Below are positions 34,120-45,056 of a stretch of DNA of 64,000 nucleotides, in pieces. How positions within the stretch are numbered: position 1 is the first letter of the stretch; each line of letters opens with the position of its first letter. Origin of the DNA: Providencia sp. PROV188 (GTDB lineage Bacteria; Pseudomonadota; Gammaproteobacteria; Enterobacterales; Enterobacteriaceae); assembly GCF_027595165.1 (NCBI RefSeq), contig NZ_CP097291.1, positions 1,860,001 to 1,924,000 on the forward strand. Reading direction: 5' to 3'. The notes beneath the pieces are model-generated. The model did no database searches. It saw only the letters and a list, made by a program, of their open reading frames with translations, and was not told the DNA's origin. Both the position numbers and the translations under genes were made by a program.

Positions 34120-36610
34120 TTTATTTAAGTGGTTGAAAAAAGATAATGTTTGGGACTTCGATGGTGGCATTCACCCGCCAGAGATGAAACTGCAATCCAG
34201 CCAAACGCCTATGCGAGTGGCTTCCGTCCCTGACGAATTGATTATTCCGCTACAACAGCATTTAGGACCTGAGGGTGAACTGATTGTTAAGGTTGGTGAC
34301 ACCGTCCTTAAAGGGCAGCCGCTTACCAAAGGCTCCGGTCGTACCGTACCTGTCCACGCCTCAACATCAGGAACCATTGTTGCCATTGAGCCAATGGTGA
34401 CTGCGCACCCTTCAGGGTTAAAAGAGCTGTGTGTCAAAATTAAATCGGATGGTTTAGATACTTGGGCACCTTTGCAGCCCGAGCCTAATTTCCAACAACT
34501 TTCACGTGCCGATTTACTCAATAAGATTGAACAAGCGGGTATTGCCGGTCTTGGTGGTGCAGGCTTCCCGACAGCATCCAAGCTAGCGGGCGGTAAAGAT
34601 GCCATTAAAACATTGATTATCAATGCTGCTGAGTGCGAGCCATACATCACCGCAGATGACCGCTTAATGCAAGAACATGCCCAAGAAGTCATTGAAGGTT
34701 GCCGCGTTTTACAACATTTACTCAATCCAGACCAAGTACTTATTGGTATTGAAGATAATAAACCCGAAGCTATCAAGGCATTAAAACGTGCGCTGACGCC
34801 TATAGATTCACAGATTTTTGTACGCGTGATCCCAACCAAATACCCATCAGGTGGCGCGAAACAGCTCACAAAAATCTTAACCGGAAAGGAAGTCCCTTCT
34901 GGCGCACGTTCTTCCCAAATTGGCGTGTTAATGCAGAACGTCGGTACCGCTGTTGCCATTAAACGCGCGGTGATTGATGGTCAACCACTGATTGAACGTG
35001 TCGTAACAGTGACAGGCGAAGCGATTAAACAGCCTGGTAACTTCTGGGCGCGTTTAGGCACTCCCGTTAAGCATCTGCTTCAACAATCTGGTTTTGAACC
35101 TGAAAGTGAACAAATGGTGATTATGGGAGGCCCATTAATGGGCTTTACGCTGCCGGATCTGAATGTGCCAGTGGTGAAAATCTGTAACTGTTTATTGGTT
35201 CCTACCCAAGAAGAAATGGGTGAAAAGCCAGTCGAAGAAGCCTGCATTCGTTGCGGTTTATGTGTTGATGCCTGCCCTGCGGGATTACTGCCCCAGCAAT
35301 TATATTGGTTCAGTAAAGGCAACGAACACGAAAAAGCGCAAAAGCATAATCTGTTTGACTGCATTGAGTGTGGCGCTTGCGCTTATGTTTGCCCAAGTAA
35401 TATTCCGTTGGTGCAATATTATCGCCAAGAAAAAGCTGAAATTCGCGAGATAGACCAAGAGGAACGTCGTTCCGCAGAAGCAAAACTGCGCTTTGAAGCC
35501 AAACAACAGCGAATGGAACGCGAAAAACTTGCCCGTGAAGAGCGCCATAAAAAAGCGGCTGTTCAAGTGGATACTGCGGATAAAGATGCAGTTAATGCGG
35601 CGCTGGCTCGTGTTAAAGCGAAGAAAGCCTCAACCTCTGAACCAATAAAAATTATTTCGGGCGAATTGCCGGATAATAGTGCCGTTATTGCAGCAAGAGA
35701 AGCGCGTAAAGCCCAAGCTCGAGCTAAGCAAGCGCAAAAAGTCGCGGAACAAACTCAATCTGATAACTTAGTTATTGCAGACGGCGCTGAGGGTGATGAC
35801 CCACGCAAAGCTGCAGTCGCTGCTGCCATTGCTCGTGCAAAAGCGAAAAAAGCGGCGGCGCAACAGACTTCAGAGCCTGTTGTTGAAGCGCCTGTTGAAG
35901 CCACTGAGGAAGTCGACCCACGCAAAGCTGCCGTCGCTGCCGCAATTGCTCGTGCAAAAGCGAAAAAAGCGGCTGCGCAACAGACTTCAGAGCCCGTTGT
36001 TGAAGCTTCAGCTGAAGCCGCTGAGGAAGTCGATCCGCGTAAAGCTGCCGTCGCTGCTGCCATCGCTCGTGCAAAAGCCAAAAAAGCGGCTGCGCAACAG
36101 ACTTCAGAGCCTGTTGTTGAAGCGCCAGTTGAAGCCGTAGAGGAAGTCGATCCGCGCAAAGCTGCCGTTGCTGCCGCGATTGCTCGTGCAAAAGCCAAAA
36201 AAGCGGCTGCACAACAGACTTCAGAGCCTGTTGTTGAAGCGCCAGCTGAAGCCGCTGAGGAAGTCGATCCGCGCAAAGCTGCCGTTGCTGCCGCGATTGC
36301 TCGTGCAAAAGCCAAAAAAGCGGCTGCACAACAGACTTCAGAGCCCGTTGTTGAAGCTTCAGCTGAAGCCGCTGAGGAAGTCGATCCGCGTAAAGCTGCC
36401 GTCGCTGCTGCCATTGCTCGAGCGAAAGCGAAAAAAGCGGCTGTACAACAGACTTCAGAGCCTGTTGTTGAAGCGCCAGCTGAAGCCGCTGAGGAAGTCG
36501 ACCCGCGCAAAGCTGCCGTTGCCGCTGCGATTGCCCGAGTTAAGGCAAAGAAAGCCGCTGCTCAGCGATCTACAGAACCTCAATCAAACGAACAAACCAC
36601 CACAGAGTAA
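34112..36610 (+). CDS. rsxC: electron transport complex subunit RsxC, expanded C-terminal repeats
   Basis: 832 residues (E. coli RsxC 740). The core (1 to about 450) has the NADH/FMN-binding fold with [16 protein letters not shown] and [16 protein letters not shown], an SLBB-like part, and two 4Fe-4S motifs [12 protein letters not shown] and [13 protein letters not shown] charged coiled-coil linker is followed by seven 39-residue repeats starting [21 protein letters not shown] (residues about 562-832), longer than in E. coli. RsxC is the NADH-oxidising cytoplasmic subunit; the tail may anchor SoxR-reducing partners or the membrane (inference). The frame begins earlier, but MLNLFKWL at 34112 is preceded by GAGGG. 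Confidence 0.95.
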   Translation: MLNLFKWLKKDNVWDFDGGIHPPEMKLQSSQTPMRVASVPDELIIPLQQHLGPEGELIVKVGDTVLKGQPLTKGSGRTVPVHASTSGTIVAIEPMVTAHPSGLKELCVKIKSDGLDTWAPLQPEPNFQQLSRADLLNKIEQAGIAGLGGAGFPTASKLAGGKDAIKTLIINAAECEPYITADDRLMQEHAQEVIEGCRVLQHLLNPDQVLIGIEDNKPEAIKALKRALTPIDSQIFVRVIPTKYPSGGAKQLTKILTGKEVPSGARSSQIGVLMQNVGTAVAIKRAVIDGQPLIERVVTVTGEAIKQPGNFWARLGTPVKHLLQQSGFEPESEQMVIMGGPLMGFTLPDLNVPVVKICNCLLVPTQEEMGEKPVEEACIRCGLCVDACPAGLLPQQLYWFSKGNEHEKAQKHNLFDCIECGACAYVCPSNIPLVQYYRQEKAEIREIDQEERRSAEAKLRFEAKQQRMEREKLAREERHKKAAVQVDTADKDAVNAALARVKAKKASTSEPIKIISGELPDNSAVIAAREARKAQARAKQAQKVAEQTQSDNLVIADGAEGDDPRKAAVAAAIARAKAKKAAAQQTSEPVVEAPVEATEEVDPRKAAVAAAIARAKAKKAAAQQTSEPVVEASAEAAEEVDPRKAAVAAAIARAKAKKAAAQQTSEPVVEAPVEAVEEVDPRKAAVAAAIARAKAKKAAAQQTSEPVVEAPAEAAEEVDPRKAAVAAAIARAKAKKAAAQQTSEPVVEASAEAAEEVDPRKAAVAAAIARAKAKKAAVQQTSEPVVEAPAEAAEEVDPRKAAVAAAIARVKAKKAAAQRSTEPQSNEQTTTE
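35795..36610 (+). repeat. 117-bp in-frame tandem repeats in rsxC
   Basis: Units begin at 35795, 35912, 36029, 36146, 36263, 36380 and 36497, exactly 117 bp (39 codons) apart. Six are complete and the seventh diverges at its end. Units differ mainly at the EAPVEA/EASAEA/EAPAEA block and by silent changes. They are long enough for recombination and so for copy-number change. Confidence 0.95.
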
Positions 36611-36621
36611 GTGATAAACAG

Positions 36622-37701
36622 ATGAAATTTAGACCGCTTGATAGCAAAGCACGCCGTTTAAAAATTGCTAGCGCCCCATTTACTCATGATAACCAAAGCA
36701 CCAGCCAGGTCATGTTTTGGGTTCTGCTTGCCGCTATCCCCGGCATTGCAGTGCAAACCTATTTTTTTGGTGTTGGAACCTTATACCAAATCGCCATTGC
36801 GATGGTCACCGCCGCAGTAACGGAAGCCATATCCATCCGCTTACGCCAGCAGCCAGTGTTACCTGTTTTGAAAGATAATTCCGCGATTGTTACCGCGTTA
36901 TTACTCGGTGTGAGCTTACCGCCATTATCACCTTGGTGGCTGATTGTATTGGGCACTGTATTTGCCATTATTATTGCTAAGCAATGCTACGGCGGCTTGG
37001 GGCAAAATCCATTTAACCCTGCGATGGTCGGTTATGTGGTATTGCTGATTTCATTCCCAGTGCAAATGACCAACTGGTTGCCGCCTCAAGAATTGCAACA
37101 GCTGCATATTTCAGGCTTTGATAGCTTGATGGTGATCTTTAGTGGGCATACCTCGACGGGAATAACGTTGGATCAATTACGTACCGGCATTGATGGTATG
37201 AGCCAAGCGACTCCGTTAGATAGCTTTAAAACGGGCTTACTCACCCATTCTATTTCCGATGTACTACAGCAACCAATCCTGCAAGGCTCTTTAGCCGGTA
37301 TCGGTTGGCAGTGGGTGAACCTTGCCTATCTGGCAGGCGGATTAATTATGCTAAGCCGTCGCATTATTAGCTGGCATATTCCCGTGGCATTTATTGGAAC
37401 ACTCGCCCTGCTCGCTGTGGTTAGTTGGTTAATTGATGATAGCCGCTACTCCCCGCCATTAATTCAATTATTGTCAGGGGCAACTATGTTGGGTGCATTC
37501 TTTATTGCGACTGACCCAGTTACTGCTTCAACTACACCAAAAGGACGGATTATTTTTGGTGTATTAATTGGCTTTTTAGTATGGGTGATCCGCGTTTACG
37601 GTGGGTATCCTGATGCCATCGCCTTTGCTGTCTTACTTGCCAATATCACCGTACCGTTAATCGACCACTATACGCAGCCTCGCGCGTATGGACATAAGTA
37701 A
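36622..37701 (+). CDS. rsxD: electron transport complex subunit RsxD
   Basis: 359 residues (E. coli 352) with about ten membrane helices, homologous to NqrB/RnfD. The flavinylation region [26 protein letters not shown] holds the Thr expected to bind FMN covalently through a phosphoester. It lies 11 bp after rsxC, with GTGATAAACAG before the ATG; rsxG follows after 9 bp. It forms the membrane flavin site that passes electrons through the Rsx complex. Confidence 0.95.
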   Translation: MKFRPLDSKARRLKIASAPFTHDNQSTSQVMFWVLLAAIPGIAVQTYFFGVGTLYQIAIAMVTAAVTEAISIRLRQQPVLPVLKDNSAIVTALLLGVSLPPLSPWWLIVLGTVFAIIIAKQCYGGLGQNPFNPAMVGYVVLLISFPVQMTNWLPPQELQQLHISGFDSLMVIFSGHTSTGITLDQLRTGIDGMSQATPLDSFKTGLLTHSISDVLQQPILQGSLAGIGWQWVNLAYLAGGLIMLSRRIISWHIPVAFIGTLALLAVVSWLIDDSRYSPPLIQLLSGATMLGAFFIATDPVTASTTPKGRIIFGVLIGFLVWVIRVYGGYPDAIAFAVLLANITVPLIDHYTQPRAYGHK

Positions 37702-37710
37702 GGAGCCAGC

Positions 37711-38340
37711 ATGTTAAATACAATGCGCCGTCATGGCACAATCTTGGCTCTGTTCGCGGCGGGTACAACTGCACTGAGCGCCGCTGTATATACGCTAACG
37801 AAAGATATCATTGCGGAACAAGCCGCTATCGTGCAGAAGAAATTACTCGACCAAGTAGTGCCTGAATCCTTATATGACAATGAGCTCGCCAAAGAGTGCT
37901 ATCTAGTCACCAATGAAGCTATACTGGGAAATAAACTCCCTCGACATCTGTATATTGCCCGTAAGGATGGTCAGCCTGTTGCTGCGGCTTTAGAAAGCAC
38001 GGCTCCCGATGGATATTCCGGTGCGATCCACTTGTTAGTTGGTGCAGATTTTAAAGGCAATGTTTTGGGTGTACGCGTCACAGAACACCATGAAACACCA
38101 GGGCTTGGGGATAAAATTGAAACCCGCATTTCTGATTGGATCACCCATTTTACGGGCAAAAAGTTAGAGTCTGCGCAAGACCCTCATTGGGCAGTGAAAA
38201 AAGATGGTGGTGATTTTGATCAATTTACAGGCGCCACAATCACGCCTCGTGCAGTTGTCAATGCCACAAAACGTACCGCGGCATTTATCCAAACGGTACC
38301 TGAAGAATTAGCGAATTACCCAATTTGTGGGGATGAATAA
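37711..38340 (+). CDS. rsxG: electron transport complex subunit RsxG
   Basis: 209 residues (E. coli 206). One N-terminal membrane helix (about 8-30) and a periplasmic FMN-binding domain. The modified threonine lies in [15 protein letters not shown], matching the SGAT-type motif flavinylated by Apb[13 protein letters not shown] is the other family hallmark. AAGGAG precedes the start, and its stop codon overlaps the rsxE ATG by one base. Confidence 0.95.
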   Translation: MLNTMRRHGTILALFAAGTTALSAAVYTLTKDIIAEQAAIVQKKLLDQVVPESLYDNELAKECYLVTNEAILGNKLPRHLYIARKDGQPVAAALESTAPDGYSGAIHLLVGADFKGNVLGVRVTEHHETPGLGDKIETRISDWITHFTGKKLESAQDPHWAVKKDGGDFDQFTGATITPRAVVNATKRTAAFIQTVPEELANYPICGDE

Positions 38341-39056
38341 TGAGTAGCGAAACTAAAGAATTATTTGCACAAGGGTTATGGAAGAATAACTCTGCATTAG
38401 TACAACTACTGGGTTTATGCCCATTATTAGCGGTATCATCAACAGCGACTAACGCATTAGGTTTGGGGCTAGCAACAACCCTCGTTCTCGTCTGCACTAA
38501 CGTAGCAGTATCCGCATTTCGTCGCTGGGTTCCTGCTGAAATCCGTATTCCTATTTATGTGATGATTATCGCCTCCGTGGTGAGCGCCGTACAAATGCTG
38601 ATCAACGCGTATGCGTTTGGTTTGTATGAATCGCTGGGGATCTTTATTCCGCTGATTGTCACAAACTGTATCGTCATTGGACGCGCTGAAGCTTATGCTT
38701 CTCGCAACACAGTGCCTTTATCTGCCGTCGATGGTCTGGCGATGGGATTAGGAGCAACAGCCGCACTGTTTGTACTGGGTGCTATACGTGAAATTCTTGG
38801 TAACGGCACCTTGTTCGATGGCGCTGATCTACTGCTAGGTTCATGGGCAAAATCGTTACGGATAGAAGTCTTACACCTTGACTCACCCTTTTTACTCGCT
38901 ATGCTGCCACCGGGCGCGTTTATTGGCTTAGCCTTAATGCTAGCTGGTAAATACCTTATTGATGAAAAAATGAAAAAGCGCGCGGCGCTAAAATCAGGTC
39001 AACAACCTGCTCGTGAATACCAAAAAGAACAAGGTTGTGGCACTCATATTTCTTAA
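38340..39056 (+). CDS. rsxE: electron transport complex subunit RsxE
   Basis: 238 residues (E. coli 231), six membrane helices, inverted-topology partner of RsxA. Conserved cysteines in [11 protein letters not shown] and [13 protein letters not shown] match the membrane Fe-S site formed with RsxA. It is the last rsx gene; nth follows after 19 bp and is likely cotranscribed, as in E. coli. The C-terminal 25 residues are charged and end in CGTHIS. Confidence 0.95.
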   Translation: MSSETKELFAQGLWKNNSALVQLLGLCPLLAVSSTATNALGLGLATTLVLVCTNVAVSAFRRWVPAEIRIPIYVMIIASVVSAVQMLINAYAFGLYESLGIFIPLIVTNCIVIGRAEAYASRNTVPLSAVDGLAMGLGATAALFVLGAIREILGNGTLFDGADLLLGSWAKSLRIEVLHLDSPFLLAMLPPGAFIGLALMLAGKYLIDEKMKKRAALKSGQQPAREYQKEQGCGTHIS

Positions 39057-39075
39057 ATTTGAAGCTTTGTGAGCA

Positions 39076-39717
39076 ATGAATAAAACTAAACGAATCGAAA
39101 TTCTCACTCGCCTGCGCGATAACAATCCTCATCCGACAACGGAGCTAGAATTTAGCTCCCCTTTTGAATTACTGATTTCAGTGCTGCTGTCTGCGCAAGC
39201 CACCGATGTCAGCGTCAACAAAGCGACGGCAAAACTTTATCCGGTCGCCAATACGCCAGAGCAAATGGTCGCTCTCGGCGTTGATGGCATCAAAGAGTAT
39301 ATTAAAACCATTGGGTTATTTAATACCAAAGCCGAAAGCGTCTATAAAACCTGCCAGATCCTGATTGAAAAACATCATAGCCAAGTCCCTGAAAACCGCG
39401 AGGCATTAGAAGCCTTGCCAGGTGTTGGGCGTAAAACGGCAAACGTTGTCCTCAATACCGCCTTTGGCTGGCCAACCATTGCCGTTGATACCCATATCTT
39501 CCGCGTGTGTAATCGCACCAAGTTTGCTCCCGGCAAAGATGTTGTGGAAGTCGAGGAAAAACTATTAAAAGTGGTTCCTGCTGAATTTAAAGTCGACTGC
39601 CACCACTGGTTTATTCTCCATGGTCGTTATACCTGTATCGCCCGCAAACCTCGCTGCGGATCTTGTATCATTGAAGATCTTTGCGAGTTTAAAGATAAAA
39701 TTTACCCTGAAAATTAA
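39076..39717 (+). CDS. nth: endonuclease III (DNA glycosylase/AP lyase)
   Basis: 213 residues (E. coli Nth 211). Removes oxidised pyrimidines from DNA. The helix-hairpin-helix LPGVGRKTANVVLNTAF contains the catalytic Lys, and VDTHIFRV contains the catalytic Asp. The 4Fe-4S loop CIARKPRCGSCIIEDLC has the CX6CX2CX5C spacing. It is the last gene of the rsx-nth operon. The next gene, rnb, is not its neighbour in E. coli, so this is the edge of the collinear block. Confidence 0.96.
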   Translation: MNKTKRIEILTRLRDNNPHPTTELEFSSPFELLISVLLSAQATDVSVNKATAKLYPVANTPEQMVALGVDGIKEYIKTIGLFNTKAESVYKTCQILIEKHHSQVPENREALEALPGVGRKTANVVLNTAFGWPTIAVDTHIFRVCNRTKFAPGKDVVEVEEKLLKVVPAEFKVDCHHWFILHGRYTCIARKPRCGSCIIEDLCEFKDKIYPEN

Positions 39718-39838
39718 TCAACTTAGCCCAAGATGCGAATTTCCACACAGTTATAAAGTCATTCGCATTTTTTTCTTGCTCTAAGACTTTGTCTTACGCA
39801 ACAATAGAGCCAAACTCAACATCAAATAAACGGTAAGT

Positions 39839-41782
39839 ATGTTTCAAGACAACCCATTATTAGCGCAACTCAAACAAACGTTGCATGCCAAAACACCTCG
39901 CGTCGAAGGTCTGGTAAAAAGCACTGAAAAAGGCTTTGGCTTTTTAGAAGTCGATGGACAAAAAAGCTATTTCATTCCACCGCCGCAAATGAAAAAAGTG
40001 ATGCACGGAGATAGAATTTCTGCCGCTGTTCATACGGATAAAGACCGTGAATTTGCCGAGCCTGAAGAGCTTATCGAGCCATTCCTTAACCGTTTTGTTG
40101 GTAAAATTCAGAAGAAAGATAACGACAATCGCCTGTTCGTTATTCCTGATCACCCACTGCTAAAAGATGCTATCTCCTGTCGCCCAATCAATGGTATCAC
40201 TCATGAATTTAAGCAAGGTGACTGGGTTGTCGCAGAAATGCGTCGCCATCCATTAAAAGGCGACAAAGGTTTCTACGCAGAAATTACAGAATATATTACC
40301 TTCGGTGATGACCATTTCGCACCGTGGTGGGTTACGTTACGCCGTCACCAATTAGATCGCGCTGAGCCTGCAATGGTGGAAAGTGAGCGTGATGATGAAG
40401 GCTTAGAACGTGTTGATTTAACTGACCTTCACTTTGTCACCATCGACAGTGCAAGCACTGAAGATATGGATGATGCGCTGTATATCGAAAAAACCGCTGA
40501 AGGCAACCTGAAACTGTATATCGCGATTGCCGACCCAACCAGTTATATCAAAGAAGGTAGTGAGTTGGATAAACTGGCATTAGCCCGTTCATTCACTAAC
40601 TACCTGCCAGGCTTCAACATTCCAATGTTGCCTCGCCAACTGTCTGATGATTTATGTTCACTGCGTCCTAATGCTCGTCGCCCTGCTCTGGTTTGCGTTA
40701 CGCAGATCCTGCAAGACGGTGCCATTGATAGCAATATTGAGTTCTTCAGTGCGTGGGTTGAATCGAAAACTAAGTTAGTTTATGACGAAGTTTCTGATTG
40801 GTTAGAAGAAGCTGGTTCTTGGAAACCACAGTCTGACGCTGATACTCAGCAAATCCTGCTATTAAAAGAGATGGCTGATAAGCGCTTACAGTGGCGCCAT
40901 AATAATGCCTTAGTCTTCAAAGATAGACCGGATTACCGTTTTGTTTTAGACGAAAATGGCAACGTGGTGGATATCGTCTCAGAAAGCCGTCGTACTGCAA
41001 ATCGCATTGTTGAAGAAGCGATGATCACCGCTAACTTATGTGCGGCTAACGTGCTGAAAAACAAATTAGGTTTCGGTGTATTTAACGTCCATATGGGCTT
41101 TGAACCTCTGCAAATCGAACAAGTGGTTCAGACCTTGAAAGATAATGGCATCGAAGCAAAAGGTGAAGAACTATTAACCCTTGAAGGCTTCCGTCAATTA
41201 CGCCGCCTCTTGGATTCACAGCCGACTCAATTCTTAGACAGTCGTATTCGTCGCTTCCAAACCTTTGCGGAGGTGAAAGCGGATCCGGGTCCTCACTTTG
41301 GTTTAGGTTTTGATGCGTATGCCACATGGACATCGCCAATTCGTAAATACACCGATATCGTCAACCACCGTTTGCTGAAATCGATTATTGCAGGCGCACC
41401 AACACCAGAAAAACCAACTGAAGAGTTATCCCTTAAGCTGGCAGAACGCCGCCGTGCTAACCGTATGGCTGAGCGTGATGTGGGTGATTGGTTATATTCC
41501 CGCTATCTGAAACCGTTTGAAGGCACTGATACTAAGTTCCCTGCGGAAATTATCGATATTACTCGCGGTGGTGTGCGTGTGCGTTTAGTGGATAACGGCG
41601 CCGTTGCCTTTATTCCTGCGCCATTCCTGCACAGTGTTCGTGATGAAATTCAGTGCAGCCAAGAGACTGGCAGTGTGTTGATCAAAGGCGAAAAAGCCTA
41701 TCAATTAAACGATATTATTGATGTCAATATCGCCGAAGTGCGTATGGAAACCCGTAATATCGTGGCTCGCCCAGCCGCGTAG
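39839..41782 (+). CDS. rnb: exoribonuclease II
   Basis: 647 residues (E. coli RNase II 644). Degrades single-stranded RNA processively from the 3' end. Cold-shock domains occupy about 20-180; the RNB catalytic centre contains [14 protein letters not shown] with the four clustered Asp ligands for magnesium and [14 protein letters not shown]; the S1 domain is at the C-terminus ([17 protein letters not shown]). GGTAAGT precedes the ATG. A strong terminator follows. First gene of the block that runs in inverted E. coli order from here to rluB. Confidence 0.96.
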   Translation: MFQDNPLLAQLKQTLHAKTPRVEGLVKSTEKGFGFLEVDGQKSYFIPPPQMKKVMHGDRISAAVHTDKDREFAEPEELIEPFLNRFVGKIQKKDNDNRLFVIPDHPLLKDAISCRPINGITHEFKQGDWVVAEMRRHPLKGDKGFYAEITEYITFGDDHFAPWWVTLRRHQLDRAEPAMVESERDDEGLERVDLTDLHFVTIDSASTEDMDDALYIEKTAEGNLKLYIAIADPTSYIKEGSELDKLALARSFTNYLPGFNIPMLPRQLSDDLCSLRPNARRPALVCVTQILQDGAIDSNIEFFSAWVESKTKLVYDEVSDWLEEAGSWKPQSDADTQQILLLKEMADKRLQWRHNNALVFKDRPDYRFVLDENGNVVDIVSESRRTANRIVEEAMITANLCAANVLKNKLGFGVFNVHMGFEPLQIEQVVQTLKDNGIEAKGEELLTLEGFRQLRRLLDSQPTQFLDSRIRRFQTFAEVKADPGPHFGLGFDAYATWTSPIRKYTDIVNHRLLKSIIAGAPTPEKPTEELSLKLAERRRANRMAERDVGDWLYSRYLKPFEGTDTKFPAEIIDITRGGVRVRLVDNGAVAFIPAPFLHSVRDEIQCSQETGSVLIKGEKAYQLNDIIDVNIAEVRMETRNIVARPAA

Positions 41783-41806
41783 TCATTCTCCATTTCGTAT
41801 CAAAAA

Positions 41807-41836
41807 GGCCATCACCTTAAGTGATGGTCTTTTTTC
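41807..41836 (+). terminator. intrinsic terminator of rnb
   Basis: Stem GGCCATCAC / GTGATGGTC with loop CTTAA and a run of six T, 24 bp after the stop codon. Confidence 0.93.
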
Positions 41837-42011
41837 GTTTGGTCAAAATACATTCAATATGAATAGGTTAGCATTTAATGTTAAACATCTAACGTTTCTT
41901 GACATTTCTTTCTGATTATTCCGATCCGCCTATCCTTTTTTCATGATATTTTATTTTGGCTATATGCTGATACGTAATTATCATTATAAAAAATAAGTTG
42001 GAGTAAACATC

Positions 42012-42218
42012 ATGAAACGCATCCTCTCTTTTGTCATTATCGCAACGGTGGCACTGGGTCTCAGTGCTTGTTCAAATATGTCAAAACAGAATAAAAACAC
42101 AGCGATTGGAGCGACTGTCGGTGCTGTTGGAGGCGCAATATTAACGGATGGAAGCGCACTGGGCACAGTAGGCGGCGCGGCTATCGGCGGGATTATTGGA
42201 CATCAAGTGAAGAAGTAA
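42012..42218 (+). CDS. osmB: osmotically inducible lipoprotein OsmB
   Basis: 68 residues (E. coli OsmB 72). Signal peptide with lipobox LSAC, so Cys20 would be the lipidated first residue. The mature part is a glycine-zipper (GATVGAVGGAIL...GTVGGAAIGGIIGHQ) that can form membrane-associated helices. GGAG lies 10 nt upstream. In E. coli it is induced by osmolarity and in stationary phase; no regulatory box was identified here. The gene lies between rnb and yciH, as expected from synteny, though yciT/yciR are missing. Confidence 0.93.
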   Translation: MKRILSFVIIATVALGLSACSNMSKQNKNTAIGATVGAVGGAILTDGSALGTVGGAAIGGIIGHQVKK

Positions 42219-42240
42219 ATTTAACACACACTTTAATGAC

Positions 42241-42271
42241 AAATGGGGGAATAATTTCCCCCATTTTTATT
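42241..42271. terminator. terminator between osmB and yciH
   Basis: An 11-bp stem AAATGGGGGAA / TTCCCCCATTT with a 4-nt loop and TTTTATT on the plus strand. It can serve both convergent genes. Confidence 0.92.
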
Positions 42272-42299
42272 AGGATGGTTATTTTTTAAATATTGCTAA

Positions 42300-42626
42300 T
42301 CAACCACCGGCCAATTTAACTTGGTAGCCTTTAGCTTCAAGTAATTGTTTCAGCAAGTCACGCTTATCACCTTGGATTTCGATATCACCATCTTTTACTG
42401 CACCGCCGCAACCGCATTTTTTCTTCAATTCAGCGGCCAGCTTTGTCAATTCCGCATCATCCAGATCTAAGCCCGTCACAACGCAAACCCCCTTGCCTTT
42501 ACGACCGGATGTTTCACGGCGAATACGCACGATACCATCGCCTTTTGGACGCTCGGCTTTCGGTTTTTCTTCCTCAATGCGTCCTATATCTGTGCTATAG
42601 ACGAGACGGCTGTTAGCGTCACTCAT
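42300..42626 (-). CDS. yciH: SUI1/eIF1-family translation factor YciH
   Basis: 108 residues, the E. coli length. The C-terminal SUI1 domain has [39 protein letters not shown] and the terminal [13 protein letters not shown]. The family resembles eukaryotic eIF1; E. coli YciH has been reported to affect initiation fidelity and translation under stress. Its ATG overlaps the pyrF stop by 4 bp (ATGA), so the two are translationally coupled. Confidence 0.95.
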   Translation of the reverse strand: MSDANSRLVYSTDIGRIEEEKPKAERPKGDGIVRIRRETSGRKGKGVCVVTGLDLDDAELTKLAAELKKKCGCGGAVKDGDIEIQGDKRDLLKQLLEAKGYQVKLAGG

Positions 42627-43360
42627 GCGATATCCTTAATGGATTGGTTAATTTGTTGTAGGGTCAGCGCTGGGTCTTCACTACGGGTGATCGGACGCCC
42701 AATTACCATATAATCGACACCTACTTCAATCGCTTGTTGTGGGGTCATAATACGACGCTGGTCACCCACTTCGCTGCCTACAGGACGAATACCTGGCGTG
42801 ACTAACTTGAATTCTTGCCCGCATACTGCTTTTAGCGCTTTTGCTTCGTGTGCTGAGCACACGACACCATCAAGACCACACTGCTTAGTTAACAGCGCTA
42901 AACGCTCAGCATGCTCTGCCGGCGTTAAATTAATACCAACACCCGCTAAATCCGATGCATCCATACTGGTTAATACGGTCACAGCCGTTAATAAAGGAGC
43001 ATCTTTACCGTAACTTTCAAGAGCTTGGCGTGCCGCCTCCATCATTCGTGCGCCGCCGCTAGCGTGAACATTCACCATCCAAACGCCCATTTCTGCCGCT
43101 GCGGAAACTGCACGAGCAACCGTATTCGGAATATCATGGAATTTAAGATCCAGAAAAACATCAAAACCACGGTCATGGAGTGACTTAACAAATTGAGGAC
43201 CATTAAATGTGAACATTTCTTTGCCCACTTTCAAGCGACAGTCGCGCGGGTCAATCCTATCAACAAATGCGAGTGCGGCATCTGCAGTTTCATAGTCTAG
43301 AGCCACAATGATAGGCGAGTCAGTGTTTACGCGAACGAGGTTCTCAGTTGAGGAGATCAT
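42623..43360 (-). CDS. pyrF: orotidine 5'-phosphate decarboxylase
   Basis: 245 residues (E. coli PyrF 245). Last step of UMP synthesis: decarboxylation of OMP. The catalytic Asp71-Lys73-Asp76 triad is in [23 protein letters not shown] binds phosphate near the C-terminus. It lies between lapB (46 bp upstream) and yciH (4-bp overlap). The operon order lapA-lapB-pyrF-yciH is the same as in E. coli. Confidence 0.97.
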   Translation of the reverse strand: MISSTENLVRVNTDSPIIVALDYETADAALAFVDRIDPRDCRLKVGKEMFTFNGPQFVKSLHDRGFDVFLDLKFHDIPNTVARAVSAAAEMGVWMVNVHASGGARMMEAARQALESYGKDAPLLTAVTVLTSMDASDLAGVGINLTPAEHAERLALLTKQCGLDGVVCSAHEAKALKAVCGQEFKLVTPGIRPVGSEVGDQRRIMTPQQAIEVGVDYMVIGRPITRSEDPALTLQQINQSIKDIA

Positions 43361-43396
43361 TTCATAGCCTTTATTGAGTATTGTCAGAAATTAAAA

Positions 43397-43409
43397 GTGA
43401 CGCTGTCAC
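43397..43409. other. matS site, perfect match
   Basis: GTGACGCTGTCAC fits the MatP-binding consensus GTGACRNYGTCAC at all 13 positions. It overlaps the lapB stop codon. matS sites mark the Ter macrodomain. Confidence 0.85.
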
Positions 43410-44578
43410 TGACCATCCAGCCCGCGAATTGGCTTGATGGTGTCCCAAGAGCGACAAGATGGACAGTGCCAATAGAGCGAACGGGAGGTAAAACCACATT
43501 TGTGGCAACGGTAATCCGGTTTAGTACGAATTTGCTCACCCACCATTTTACGCAGCAAAATCAAGCTCTCTTTGGCTCGACCTTCTTCCGCTTCCGCCAG
43601 ATGGTAATCCATCAAACGGTAGAATAAGCGCATGGTTGGATGACGTTGAATTTGGTCATTGATATAGCTAGCAGCCGCTTCATGATTCTGCTTTTCAACA
43701 ATAATATCGGCGAGATAAAGCTCGGCAATTGCCCCTGTATTTCCATCAACACATTGACGCAAATAGGTTTCCCAGCCTTCCGCCAGCCCAGTGTGTCGAT
43801 AGCATTCGTACAGCATTGGCAGCGTTTCAGAAACCAGTTCTCTATCTTGATGATAAACCTGCACTAAGGAAGAAATCGCTTTATCATAATTGCCTTGCTC
43901 GATAAAAATACGCCCTTTCATAATCGAAACGCGTGCGCAGTTTTTGTCAGCTTGCTCGCCTTTATTTAATAGGCTTAAGGCTTCGTCGATATCATCACTC
44001 GCCAATTCTTGAGTCGCCAACTCACAGTAGAAATGGGCGATTTGTTCCCGTAACTCTTCAGAGCCTAATTTCACCAGCTTGGTTGCCGTTTCAATCGCTT
44101 TACCCCAGTCACTGGTTAACTGATAAATCGATAACAAAGATTGCAGCGCACTCTGTTTAAAATCCACTTCATCGGTTAATTGCTGGAACATGTTTTCGGC
44201 ACGGTCATACACACCCGCGGCCATATAATCACGACCAAGCTGTTGAGTGGCTAATAAACGTTGTTCAAAAGAAAGCGCGGCACTTTCCACCAGCGACTGG
44301 TGAATACGAATCGCGCGTTCAACTTCGCCACGAGAACGGAATAAGTTACCGAGAGTTAAGTGAGCTTCAAAGGCGGAGCTATCTTCCGTTTTGAGCATTT
44401 CGAGGAATAAATCAACGGCTTTATCTTGTTGATTAGATAATAGGAAGTTCACGCCTGTCACGTAGTCACGGGACAAGCGATTTGCATGCTGCTGCTTATC
44501 TTGCTGAGCACTTCTGCGCCCCATGTACCAGCCATATGCAGCGGCAACAGGTAGCAACAGAAAAAGCAACTCGAACAT
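43406..44578 (-). CDS. lapB: lipopolysaccharide assembly protein LapB (TPR)
   Basis: 390 residues (E. coli LapB/YciM 389). An N-terminal membrane anchor (about 1-18) is followed by tetratricopeptide repeats (about 35-340), then a rubredoxin-like zinc module with CHKCG and CPSC near the C-terminus. LapB is the essential adaptor that brings LpxC to FtsH for degradation and so balances LPS and phospholipid synthesis. It lies 6 bp after lapA. Confidence 0.96.
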   Translation of the reverse strand: MFELLFLLLPVAAAYGWYMGRRSAQQDKQQHANRLSRDYVTGVNFLLSNQQDKAVDLFLEMLKTEDSSAFEAHLTLGNLFRSRGEVERAIRIHQSLVESAALSFEQRLLATQQLGRDYMAAGVYDRAENMFQQLTDEVDFKQSALQSLLSIYQLTSDWGKAIETATKLVKLGSEELREQIAHFYCELATQELASDDIDEALSLLNKGEQADKNCARVSIMKGRIFIEQGNYDKAISSLVQVYHQDRELVSETLPMLYECYRHTGLAEGWETYLRQCVDGNTGAIAELYLADIIVEKQNHEAAASYINDQIQRHPTMRLFYRLMDYHLAEAEEGRAKESLILLRKMVGEQIRTKPDYRCHKCGFTSRSLYWHCPSCRSWDTIKPIRGLDGQ

Positions 44579-44584
44579 TGAGGA

Positions 44585-44902
44585 TTATTCCTTGTTCTGA
44601 GCTGTCACTAATTCGGTTGAGTCAGAAATAGTTTTCTCTCCAGCACCTAATTGTGATTCTAAACGTCTAATTTTACGACGTGCATTCTTAAGGCTAACAA
44701 TGGTACGCAAATAGAACACCGCACACACCAGCCACCCCAGCACAAAACCGACACCAAACAAGGTTGCAAGTAAGGAAGATAAAGAAAAATCCCCTTTTGC
44801 AATCAGGTAGTTAAATGTAATAACCTGATCATTGCTTGAACCTAGCGTAATCGACACAATAAAAACGGCGACCGCTAGTAATAAAATCAGAAAATATTTC
44901 AC
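44585..44902 (-). CDS. lapA: lipopolysaccharide assembly protein LapA
   Basis: 105 residues (E. coli LapA/YciS 102). Two membrane helices (about 3-22 and 42-66) and a C-terminal cytoplasmic coiled coil (LKNARRKIRRLESQL) of the DUF1049 family. It pairs with LapB in LPS assembly and in E. coli is heat-shock regulated. First gene of the lapA-lapB-pyrF-yciH operon; the promoter should lie in the 154 bp before it. Confidence 0.94.
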   Translation of the reverse strand: MKYFLILLLAVAVFIVSITLGSSNDQVITFNYLIAKGDFSLSSLLATLFGVGFVLGWLVCAVFYLRTIVSLKNARRKIRRLESQLGAGEKTISDSTELVTAQNKE

Positions 44903-45056
44903 ATTTTTTCCCGTTATCAGTTCTTATCGCTCCAAAACATATCTCTGATAAGGTAGCATTTTCAGCGCATTCAGACAAAGTAAATTATTCGCCTGCCAAG
45001 AGTATTCGCTCTAAAAACCGCCCTTTTTCATCATGATAATCCGATTAGCGTTAAAT

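Noticed and set aside
34296..34308. matS-like GTGACACCGTCCT in rsxC
   Set aside because: Two mismatches in the right arm.
35755..36510. Long minus-strand reading frames (251 and 185 codons) and extra plus-strand frames across the rsxC repeats
   Set aside because: They are frame shadows of the 117-bp GC-richer repeats in rsxC; no ribosome-binding site, low-complexity Ala/Ser/Gln composition.
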